Origin: Prevotellaceae bacterium UBA7017
GTDB lineage: Bacteria; Bacteroidota; Bacteroidia; Bacteroidales; Bacteroidaceae
DNA: 15,363 nucleotides
Assembly: GCA_002449535.1 (NCBI GenBank)
Contig: DJWZ01000027.1
Location: 11,063 to 26,425, forward strand
Reading direction: 5' to 3'
Below, piece by piece: positions 7,683 through 13,534 of this stretch. The translations under genes were made by a program, and so were the position numbers. Below the pieces are notes generated by a model. That model had not been told where the DNA came from and made no database searches. It saw only the letters and a program-made list of their open reading frames with translations. The stretch's first letter is position 1; the number at the start of each line of letters is the position of its first letter.

Positions 7683-8876
7683 GCGACAGTCGTGTAGGGC
7701 GTAGAGCCTCAGAGTAAAATACTTGTCATCTCTAAAGCCATATGCATTACGCTTCATAACCTTTATCTTATTGTTTATGCCCTCAACCTTTCCCGTTGAC
7801 AGGTGGCAGTCGTACCAAGCAAGTATCCCTGATCTGTATGCCCTCATCGTTACAGCCATTTTCTGCAGCTGCGGTATTTTGCTTTGTTCAGCCTGCCTCA
7901 CCCAGTCGTCAAACACACATTCGCCAATCGCCTTGACAGGTTGCATCCATATCTGGCGTAGTTGCTCCTTCTGGTAGTATGCCTTTGACAGCGGTTCGTT
8001 CATGGCCAGGGCATTGTCAAGCCTGGTCTTGTGCTGCTTGTCGAAGATGTCCGCACCATTGCCGAGCAGCAGATACCTCGTCCCCTTAAGGACTTTACGC
8101 TTGTTCACATCCTTCTCCATGCTGTAGACCTTGCGTCTGATGTCATCAAGTTTCTCGTTCATCAGCTTGACCACATGGAAATGGTCGAACACGTGTACCG
8201 CTTCGGGACAGTTCTCCATGACGGAGGCAATGAAAGCCGCAGACAAGTCTGTTGCCACATGCTTTATCTTTATGCCCTTACGCTTGACCTTGCTCCAGAA
8301 CTTGGTCAGGGCATCCGCACCTTTACCGTCACCGACGTACAACACCCTTCCGCTGTCCAGATCCACTACGATGGTCTTGTACACATGCCCTTTCCTGACT
8401 GCGAACTCATCAATGCCTATATTTTCAACGCCTTCCAGCGAAGGAGGACTGTAGTGACGCTCAAGATAGGTGGAGTGTATCTCCTTGACCGTATCCCACG
8501 ACACGCCGAGATGGTTGGACACGTCCTGAAGCGTCATCCCACGCAACAGGTCCACCACGTATTTGGCGAAGCGACGGGTATAGCTGCGGCTGCCTGTGGC
8601 GAAGGGAATCCTCTCCTGCTGGTCATAGTCACAGTGGCGACACTTATAGCGTTGTACTTTCATGCGAATAATCACCTTCTTGCCACCTATGGGAAACCCT
8701 ACAAAGTCACGGAAACGGTAGCCATTCTTCACCAAATGACGCTTTCCGCATCTCGGACACACTTTTTCTCGTTCTTTTGTTTGGATATGCAAGATAATTG
8801 TGTTACCTTTGGATTCCTCGCGGGTACATTCATGGGCGTATAGACCCCAGGCATGATATAGAAAACTGCTGTTCAT
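7662..8876 (-). CDS. tnp: ISL3-family transposase
   Basis: The 404-residue protein catalyses cut-and-paste-type movement of the IS. An N-terminal zinc ribbon has Cys40 and Cys43 (CPRCGKRHLVKNG) and Cys79 and Cys82 (KCRHC). A helix-turn-helix follows at about 115-132 (MTLQDVSNHLGVSWDTVKEI). The DDE-type catalytic core is complete: Asp156 in GIDEFAVRKGH, Asp210 in VATDLSAAF followed by VFDHFHVVK, and Glu365 in STGKVEGINNKIK, ending in the usual FRDDKYFTLRLYAL. Length and motif order are those of active ISL3 transposases, with no frameshift. The reading frame ends inside the terminal inverted repeat. A -7-type box lies upstream at 8902-8909, within the element. Confidence 0.93.
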   Translation of the reverse strand: MNSSFLYHAWGLYAHECTREESKGNTIILHIQTKEREKVCPRCGKRHLVKNGYRFRDFVGFPIGGKKVIIRMKVQRYKCRHCDYDQQERIPFATGSRSYTRRFAKYVVDLLRGMTLQDVSNHLGVSWDTVKEIHSTYLERHYSPPSLEGVENIGIDEFAVRKGHVYKTIVVDLDSGRVLYVGDGKGADALTKFWSKVKRKGIKIKHVATDLSAAFIASVMENCPEAVHVFDHFHVVKLMNEKLDDIRRKVYSMEKDVNKRKVLKGTRYLLLGNGADIFDKQHKTRLDNALAMNEPLSKAYYQKEQLRQIWMQPVKAIGECVFDDWVRQAEQSKIPQLQKMAVTMRAYRSGILAWYDCHLSTGKVEGINNKIKVMKRNAYGFRDDKYFTLRLYALHDCRITRNVG

Positions 8877-8901
8877 ACTTGTACATTTGTTTGTGGTTAT
8901 T

Positions 8902-8909
8902 CAAATATA
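8902..8909 (-). promoter_or_regulatory. -7-type promoter box of the transposase gene
   Basis: The minus strand reads TATATTTG, an exact TAnnTTTG match, ending 25 bases before the transposase ATG at 8876. It lies inside the IS, so the element carries its own weak promoter. No clear -33 TTTG is present at the expected distance. Confidence 0.45.
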
Positions 8910-8946
8910 CAAAATTTACAGCGGTTTTCTTCTATAGTATCACTTT

Positions 8947-8970
8947 ATCACTCGAAATGTCGGATGAACC
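8947..8970. repeat. Terminal inverted repeat of the IS, transposase 5' side
   Basis: Exact reverse complement of 7659-7682. It ends 34 bases before the start codon of the DUF6261 gene. Confidence 0.92.
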
Positions 8971-9004
8971 AAATATATCACTAACTATTTAAAATTAATG
9001 TATT

Positions 9005-9829
9005 ATGGGAAAACTTCCAACTTTTAACAAAGCACGCATCCGCTTCGGAGCGCATTTTTCAGTTATGACATCATTCGACGAGAGGGGTGCCCCCATTGCC
9101 GAGAGCGAAAGTATGCTGACCAAGGCTTACGGTGAATTTAAGTCGGCACTGGGCTATGAGGACACCGCAATAAAGATAGCGCGCGCCAGCGAGTACAGCA
9201 ACCAGATTCTCACGGAGGACAACAAGCGCGACCGCCTATACAACAACGGCAAGGCTACCGCTGAAATGTGGAAGACTCTCGGCATAGAGCCGATGGCTAC
9301 CGCTGCCGCTGCCGTGCTAAAGGAGTATAATAACTACGGTGTTGACACCACGGCGCAGTACGACCAGGAGACAGGCTTGATGCTCAACTTCCTGCAGCCC
9401 TTCGAGGCAAACGAGATGAAGGCTCACCTTCAGACTCTCGGGCTGACCGCCGTATTCGAGCAGATGAAGATAGCCAACGAGGCAGTGCGCAGCCTCATAT
9501 CGCAGCGCGGCGACGAACGCGCAGCCAACGCAGCCTACGACATCAAGAAGGCACGCAAGGCTACCGATGCTGCATACGACAATCTTTGTGACCGCATCAA
9601 CGCCCTGAGCACTCTTGACGAGACGGGCAAGTACGACGCCTTCATAGCATGGTGGTCGCAGGAGATAGCACGCATAAAGCAGCAGATACTAAACCAGAAG
9701 CCAGGAAGTGCAGGTGACGAAAACGATAACGAAAATGGTGGTACCGTAAGCGGTAACCAAAACCAAAACGGTGGCAGCACCGACCCAGGAACGGGCGGCG
9801 GCACCGGCGGAACAGGAGATGAGGGGTAG
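9005..9829 (+). CDS. DUF6261 family protein
   Basis: This 274-residue protein matches the DUF6261 family as I know it from Bacteroides and Prevotella: a start of the form LPTFNKARIRFGAHFSVM, then a predominantly helical body to about residue 230. Its function is unknown. There is no signal peptide or membrane segment, so it is presumably cytoplasmic. The body has a recognisable Trp pair (AFIAWWSQEIARI, 212-224). From about 232 to the end the sequence turns into a low-complexity tail of Gly, Asn, Gln, Thr and acidic residues (GGSTDPGTGGGTGGTGDEG). The IS ends 34 bases before the ATG, and no TAnnTTTG box is visible between them, so the native promoter may have been displaced. The gene is convergent with the TSCPD gene, with a GC-rich palindrome between them. 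Confidence 0.8.
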   Translation: MGKLPTFNKARIRFGAHFSVMTSFDERGAPIAESESMLTKAYGEFKSALGYEDTAIKIARASEYSNQILTEDNKRDRLYNNGKATAEMWKTLGIEPMATAAAAVLKEYNNYGVDTTAQYDQETGLMLNFLQPFEANEMKAHLQTLGLTAVFEQMKIANEAVRSLISQRGDERAANAAYDIKKARKATDAAYDNLCDRINALSTLDETGKYDAFIAWWSQEIARIKQQILNQKPGSAGDENDNENGGTVSGNQNQNGGSTDPGTGGGTGGTGDEG

Positions 9830-9833
9830 GCGG

Positions 9834-9864
9834 CCCCTCCCCAGCCCTCCCCAGGGGGAGGGGG
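9834..9864. terminator. GC-rich palindromic repeat, likely bidirectional terminator
   Basis: CCCCTCCCC (9834-9842) pairs with GGGGAGGGG (within 9854-9864) to give a 9-bp GC stem just 4 bases after the DUF6261 stop, between two convergent genes. The CCCTCCCCAGGGGGAGGG form is a dispersed intergenic repeat type common in Bacteroidales. A T-run (CTCCTCCTTTT, 9890-9900) lies downstream but not directly at the stem, so termination is inferred. Confidence 0.5.
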
Positions 9865-9874
9865 ACTAAGGTTC

Positions 9875-9892
9875 ATAGGGCTTATAGGGCTC
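9875..9892. repeat. GGGCTTATA-type short repeat
   Basis: ATAGGGCTTATAGGGCTC is another copy of the unit at 6912-6932 and 10180-10217. It lies between the convergent DUF6261 and TSCPD genes, next to the GC-rich palindrome. Confidence 0.55.
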
Positions 9893-9898
9893 CTCCTT

Positions 9899-10168
9899 TT
9901 ACTCCGCAGGGGTCTGCTTTAGGATTTCGAGTGCTTGGCTGAGCTGGTCGGGGCATGAGGTGGGCTTGTTGCCGCAGAGGATGCCTTTTGTGCTCGCTAT
10001 GACGTCGTCGATGTGCCTGCCTTCTGCCAGACGGGCAACACCGATGGTATTGCCAGGGCAGCCGCCAATGAATTGTACTTGCTGGATGATGTTGTTCTCA
10101 TCAGCTGTGATGTCGATGCCACGGGAACAGGTGCCCGTCGTCGTGAATTGAATGTGTTTTGTTTTCAT
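9899..10168 (-). CDS. TSCPD domain-containing protein (TIGR03905 type)
   Basis: This 89-residue protein is a standalone TSCPD domain. The domain also ends some class II ribonucleotide reductases and is thought to bind metal or nucleic acid, but the small standalone form has no firm function. Diagnostic features are TTTGTCSRGIDI (9-20), FIGGCPGNTIG (33-43), LCGNKPTSCPDQLSQAL (64-80) and the four cysteines 14, 37, 65 and 72, a probable metal site. It begins 60 bases after the GH25 gene, with a GGGCTTATA-type repeat in the gap, and may be the last gene of an aspS-GH25-TSCPD transcript. It is complete and of the usual length. Confidence 0.85.
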   Translation of the reverse strand: MKTKHIQFTTTGTCSRGIDITADENNIIQQVQFIGGCPGNTIGVARLAEGRHIDDVIASTKGILCGNKPTSCPDQLSQALEILKQTPAE

Positions 10169-10179
10169 AACTTTTTTTT

Positions 10180-10217
10180 ATGGGGCTTATATGGCTTATA
10201 TGCCTTATGGGGCTTGT
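10180..10217. repeat. GGGCTTATA-type short repeat array
   Basis: Four variants of a (G)GGCTTATAT unit follow each other: GGGGCTTATA, TGGCTTATA, TGCCTTATG, GGGGCTTGTG. The array fills most of the 60-base gap between the GH25 stop and the TSCPD start. Other copies are at 6912-6932 and 9875-9892. Confidence 0.6.
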
Positions 10218-10228
10218 GATTTTAATTC

Positions 10229-10939
10229 TCAAAGTTCTCCTTTCCTGTGGCGGAAGCGGATTTCCTTCAGTTTGTGGTTGCCCATGAAGCGGCTTTTATC
10301 TACGTATCCGTTGATGCCTCGGAGGTGTCCCTTGCCGGTATATTGCCAGATGAGGTAGTCCTTGCCGTCTTTCAGCACCGGCTCTGGGGCACGATACTGT
10401 GCTATCATCAGCGGATAGCGGTCCATCTTGCCTGCAAGATATGTGTTGTAGAAATTGGTGCCGCTGTAGATGAGTGGCTTCTGGCGGTAGTAGTGTTCTA
10501 CGAGTTCGAGGAACTTGAAGAGGGAATCGCAAAATTCCTTTACTCCCAATCCTGATGCCACTTCCACGTCTATGAGCGGTATGAGGTCTTGCTCGCTGGG
10601 ACGGCATTGCAGCACGAAGTTTGCAAGCTGCGTCTCCTGCGCTATCTTTGCCCTGTAGAAGTGGTATGAACCGACCTTCATCCCATACTGGTGTGCGGTA
10701 AGGATGTTGTTCTCATACTGCTGGTCGATGCGTGTTCCGCCTTCCGTCGCCTTGATATAGACGTATGCCATAGGGGTGTTGCTGGCAATGGTCTCCCAGA
10801 ATATCTTTCCCTGATAGTGGGAGATGTCGATGCCGTGTATGTGGGAACAGGTGTCCTCACACTCTACACTCTGAGCGAGAGTGAAGAGTGAAGAGTGAAG
10901 AGTGAAGAATAAAAACAGGAGTCGTAGGACGTTATTCAT
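10229..10939 (-). CDS. Exported GH25 lysozyme (1,4-beta-N-acetylmuramidase)
   Basis: GH25 enzymes cleave the beta-1,4 bond between N-acetylmuramic acid and N-acetylglucosamine in peptidoglycan. Residues 1-23 form a signal peptide (MNNVLRLLFLFFTLHSSLFT, then LAQ). The catalytic domain shows GIDISHYQG with Asp38, YIKATEG (61-67), IDVEVASG with Asp124 and Glu126, and WQYTGKG (198-204) before GINGYVDKSRFMGN. These are the expected active-site positions. The 236-residue length is normal for a single-domain Bacteroidota GH25, with no cell-wall-binding repeats. The gene lies 48 bases after aspS. Part of the signal peptide is encoded by four tandem 7-bp repeats, and the start codon lies in another short repeat, so the 5' end may be variable between strains. 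A host-wall remodelling or competitor-directed role cannot be told apart. Confidence 0.88.
   Translation of the reverse strand: MNNVLRLLFLFFTLHSSLFTLAQSVECEDTCSHIHGIDISHYQGKIFWETIASNTPMAYVYIKATEGGTRIDQQYENNILTAHQYGMKVGSYHFYRAKIAQETQLANFVLQCRPSEQDLIPLIDVEVASGLGVKEFCDSLFKFLELVEHYYRQKPLIYSGTNFYNTYLAGKMDRYPLMIAQYRAPEPVLKDGKDYLIWQYTGKGHLRGINGYVDKSRFMGNHKLKEIRFRHRKGEL
10881..10908. repeat. Four tandem 7-bp units in the GH25 signal-peptide region
   Basis: GTGAAGA occurs four times head to tail on the plus strand (TCTTCAC on the coding strand), encoding part of FFTLHSSLFTL. A partial fifth unit (GCGAGA) precedes it. Since 7 is not a multiple of 3, gain or loss of one unit would shift the reading frame. 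Confidence 0.85.
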
Positions 10940-11006
10940 TTACAATATACCATTTACAATGTACTATTTTAGTTTAGAGTTCAAAGGCTATTCTTCACTC
11001 TTCACT
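10894..11006. repeat. 18-bp perfect inverted repeat linking aspS end and GH25 start
   Basis: AGTGAAGAGTGAAGAATA (10894-10911) and its exact complement TATTCTTCACTCTTCACT (10989-11006) flank 77 bases holding the GH25 start codon. The outer arm lies in the last codons of aspS and its stop. In a shared transcript the arms could pair. Confidence 0.75.
10938..10965. repeat. Two 14-bp units of ATTTACAAT-type repeat
   Basis: ATTTACAATATACC and ATTTACAATGTACT are adjacent, 11 or more of 14 bases identical, and begin within the GH25 start codon (10937-10939). This is another short repeat type typical of Bacteroidales intergenic DNA. Confidence 0.55.
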
Positions 11007-12745
11007 TTAATGCATAGTTCATCGAGTTGCTTGTCGTCGATTGCCGACGGTGCATCGAGCATTACGTCGCGTCCGCTGTTGTTCTTTGGGAATGCGATGC
11101 AGTCGCGTATGCTGTCGAGCCCTGCCATGATGCTGACGAAACGGTCGAGACCGAAGGCAAGGCCTGCATGTGGCGGTGCTCCGTACTTGAAGGCATTGAT
11201 GAGGAATCCGAACTGTGCCATAGCCCTCTCGGGTGTGAAGCCCAATACCTCGAACATCTTTGCCTGGAGCTTGCCGTCATGGATACGCAACGAGCCGCCG
11301 CCGACCTCGATGCCGTTGCATACGAAGTCGTATGCCTTGGCACGTACCTTTGCAGGGTCGGTGTCGAGAAGTGGTATGTCGTCTGGGTTTGGCATAGTAA
11401 ACGGATGGTGGGTTGACATGAGACGCTGCTCCTCGTCGCTCCATTCGAAAAGTGGGAAATCGACAATCCACAGGCACTCGAACTTGTTCTTGTCCATGAG
11501 TCCCAGCTGACGTCCCATCTCAAGACGCAGTGCGCAGAGCTGTATGCGCGTCTTGTTCGGGTTGTCGCCGGAGAGGATGAGGCACAGGTCGCCGGGATTT
11601 GCCTCCATCTTTGCCGCAACAGCCTGCAGCTGTTCGGGGGTGTAGAACTTATCGACGGACGACTTGATGGTGCCGTCTGCGTTCACCTTTATATATACAA
11701 GCCCCTTGGCACCTATCTGCTGTGACTTCACAAAGTCGGTCAGGGCGTCAAGCTGCTTGCGGGTGTAGCTGGCGCAGCCGGGGGCGCAGATGCCGCCGAT
11801 GTATGCTGCATTGTCGAACACCTGGAATGTGCCGAGCTTCAGCACGTCGTCGAGTTCCACGAACTCCATGCCGAAGCGCAGGTCGGGTTTGTCGGAACCA
11901 TATTTCGCCATTGCCTCATGCCATGTCATCTGACGCAGCTTTGCAGGCAGCTCCACACCGCGAATCTCGCGGAACAGGTGGCGTGCCATCTCTTCGAAGA
12001 TGTCGATGACATCCTCCTGGTCAACGAATGACATCTCGCAGTCTATCTGTGTGAACTCCGGCTGGCGGTCGGCACGCAGGTCTTCGTCGCGGAAGCACTT
12101 CGCTATCTGGAAGTAACGGTCGAAGCCGCTGACCATGAGCAGTTGCTTCAGGGTCTGTGGCGACTGTGGCAGGGCATAGAACTGTCCCGGATTCATGCGC
12201 GATGGTACCACGAAGTCGCGTGCACCCTCTGGCGTAGAACCGATGAGGATAGGCGTCTCGACCTCTATGAACTGACGAGAGTCGAGAAAGTTGCGTATGA
12301 GGATTGTCATCTTGTGGCGCAGCTCCAGATTCTTGCGCACCATAGGGCGGCGCAGGTCGAGGTAGCGATACTTCATGCGCAGCTCGTCGCCGCCGTCGGT
12401 ATTGTCCTCGATGGTGAAGGGTGGGGTGGCACTCTCGCTGATGATGTTCAGCTCGCTGACAATAATCTCTATGTCGCCTGTAGGCAGCTTCGCATTCTTG
12501 GAATAACGCTCGGCAACGGTGCCGACTGCCTGAACGACAAATTCGCGTCCGAGGCGTGCTGCCTGCTCCTTCAGGGCGGCAGGGCTGTCTTCATTGAATG
12601 CCAACTGTGTGATGCCATAACGGTCGCGCAGGTCAACGAATGTGAGACCGCCAAGATTGTGAATACCTTGCACCCATCCGGCAAGGGTTACTGTCTGTCC
12701 GACATTTTCAATGCGGAGTTCTCCGCAGGTATTTGTTCTATACAT
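10988..12745 (-). CDS. aspS: Aspartyl-tRNA synthetase
   Basis: AspRS charges tRNA-Asp with aspartate in the cytoplasm. The 585-residue length fits the bacterial form (E. coli, 590). The N-terminal anticodon-binding OB fold spans about 1-105 (VTLAGWVQGIHNLGGLTFVDLRDRYG). The class II catalytic core shows ALPQSPQTLKQLLM, motif 2 FRDEDLRADRQPEFTQID, and motif 3 GLAFGLDRFVSIM near the C-terminus; the bacterial GAD insert lies between about 285 and 420. The ATG at 12745 gives MYRTNTCGEL, a standard start for this family. The last residues KVKSEE are encoded by a GTGAAGA-type repeat that also supplies the stop codon. Only 34 bases separate it from the pqqD-like gene, and no -7 box was found there, so it may depend on upstream transcription or a promoter inside that gene. 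Confidence 0.97.
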   Translation of the reverse strand: MYRTNTCGELRIENVGQTVTLAGWVQGIHNLGGLTFVDLRDRYGITQLAFNEDSPAALKEQAARLGREFVVQAVGTVAERYSKNAKLPTGDIEIIVSELNIISESATPPFTIEDNTDGGDELRMKYRYLDLRRPMVRKNLELRHKMTILIRNFLDSRQFIEVETPILIGSTPEGARDFVVPSRMNPGQFYALPQSPQTLKQLLMVSGFDRYFQIAKCFRDEDLRADRQPEFTQIDCEMSFVDQEDVIDIFEEMARHLFREIRGVELPAKLRQMTWHEAMAKYGSDKPDLRFGMEFVELDDVLKLGTFQVFDNAAYIGGICAPGCASYTRKQLDALTDFVKSQQIGAKGLVYIKVNADGTIKSSVDKFYTPEQLQAVAAKMEANPGDLCLILSGDNPNKTRIQLCALRLEMGRQLGLMDKNKFECLWIVDFPLFEWSDEEQRLMSTHHPFTMPNPDDIPLLDTDPAKVRAKAYDFVCNGIEVGGGSLRIHDGKLQAKMFEVLGFTPERAMAQFGFLINAFKYGAPPHAGLAFGLDRFVSIMAGLDSIRDCIAFPKNNSGRDVMLDAPSAIDDKQLDELCIKVKSEE

Positions 12746-12762
12746 ATCTGTTGCTTAATTTA

Positions 12763-12785
12763 TAATTCCTAACTCCTAACTATTC
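12763..12785. repeat. CCTAACT-type short repeat over the pqqD-like stop codon
   Basis: ATTCCTAACTCCTAACTATTC contains two CCTAACT units and degenerate edges. It covers the TAG stop of the PqqD-like gene (12780-12782) and fills much of the gap before aspS. Confidence 0.5.
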
Positions 12786-13049
12786 TATGATTATATTCTC
12801 GGCGCGGAGTTCGTTCAGAAAAGCTTCTATGTCCTGACGGGCTGTTGCCTCGTCTATCTCATATTCGTCGAGAATGGTTTTCAACAAATCGTCTGTCTCG
12901 AACGGACCTTGCTCCATACGTTTCCAAAGGAGAAGGGACGATTCATTAAGAGCTATGAGCTTGGAAAAGTCGATGTTCTCTTCCCCCATAGGAACGAGGA
13001 AATGTTCACCACAAACCTCATTGAGTACTATACCTTGTTTTATTTGCAT
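12780..13049 (-). CDS. PqqD-like protein (RiPP recognition element fold)
   Basis: PqqD-family domains bind leader peptides of ribosomally made, modified peptides and present them to modifying enzymes. This 89-residue protein has the expected order: a short beta-rich start (QGIVLNEVCGEHFLVP), then the signature LNESSLLLWKRMEQGPFETDD (read at 34-54), then DEYEIDEATARQDIEAFLNEL and a final hydrophobic strand NIIIE. The winged-helix pattern LNESxxxxW and the dyad of helices are typical. It overlaps the S26-type peptidase gene by 10 bases, so translation is coupled. It is the last gene of the sigma-kinase-peptidase-PqqD run. No radical SAM enzyme or precursor is adjacent, so its target is unknown; leader binding is a family property, not something the sequence proves. 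Confidence 0.8.
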   Translation of the reverse strand: MQIKQGIVLNEVCGEHFLVPMGEENIDFSKLIALNESSLLLWKRMEQGPFETDDLLKTILDEYEIDEATARQDIEAFLNELRAENIIIE

Positions 13050-13534
13050 ATTGTTTTATGTATTTTGTTGAATAATTTTAATATGAATTCTTTCGGATTC
13101 TGCTTTGCCCGATAGCACACCAGAAGCGGATAGCGCAGCGGGCGCAGCCAGAGCCACAAGCGCCAGTATGCAGAGTACCAAAAGTCGTTTACGCTTGTCA
13201 TCCGGTCACTTCCCTTGCGATAGAACCCGATAGCGATAGCCAGCACGTCGCGGCGGTGGATATGCTCGGGAGAAAAGTTCCCGTCGCCATACATCGTTAT
13301 CTCGTCGCCAGAGATATCTACTATGCGGTGCAGGGCATAAGTCTTGGGAGTTATCTCGGCAAGGATGACATCACCTATCCGGAGTTCCCCCGTTACCTTT
13401 GTGAGTAATGCCTTGTCGCGTTTGTCCTCCAGATAAGGGCGCATACTATATCCGCGTAATGGCAATGTCACTGTATGTCCTGCGCGGACATACTCTGCCA
13501 CCTTGGGTATTATTATTTCGTTAGGTAGTTGCAT
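13040..13534 (-). CDS. S24/S26-family signal-peptidase-like serine protease
   Basis: This 164-residue protein has the fold signature of S24/S26 peptidases: LPLRGYSMRPYLEDKRD with probable nucleophile Ser30, LRIGDVILAE (51-60), YALHRIVDISGDEI with His69, MYGDGN (81-86) and RRDVLAIAIG (94-103). The HR pair in place of the usual catalytic Lys block suggests the Ser-His type of the SipW/ER signal peptidases. It has no N-terminal membrane anchor; the C-terminal part YWRLWLWLRPLRYPLLVCYR (122-142) is aromatic and hydrophobic and could attach it to the membrane. It overlaps the kinase gene upstream by 22 bases and the PqqD-like gene downstream by 10 bases, so all three are made together. A role in peptide processing is plausible, but housekeeping signal peptidase activity is unlikely given the size and missing anchor. 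Confidence 0.78.
   Translation of the reverse strand: MQLPNEIIIPKVAEYVRAGHTVTLPLRGYSMRPYLEDKRDKALLTKVTGELRIGDVILAEITPKTYALHRIVDISGDEITMYGDGNFSPEHIHRRDVLAIAIGFYRKGSDRMTSVNDFWYSAYWRLWLWLRPLRYPLLVCYRAKQNPKEFILKLFNKIHKTICK

Larger units (their letters stand above)
7659..8970. mobile_element. Complete ISL3-family insertion sequence, 1312 bp
   Basis: Perfect 24-bp terminal inverted repeats begin GGTTCATCCGACATTTCGAG at 7659-7682, with the complement at 8947-8970; one further T/A pair on each side extends the symmetry to 26 bp. The element holds one transposase gene of the ISL3 type, intact. ISL3 elements normally make 8-bp target duplications; the flanks here (CAAAAATT left, AAATATAT right) are not identical, so no duplication is visible. 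Confidence 0.9.

Noticed and set aside
8031..8843. 270-codon open frame opposite the transposase
   Set aside because: The transposase has a complete zinc ribbon and DDE core on the other strand; the antisense frame shows no recognisable domain.
10881..10908. CRISPR-like tandem repeat
   Set aside because: The 7-bp units are contiguous without spacers and no cas gene is present.
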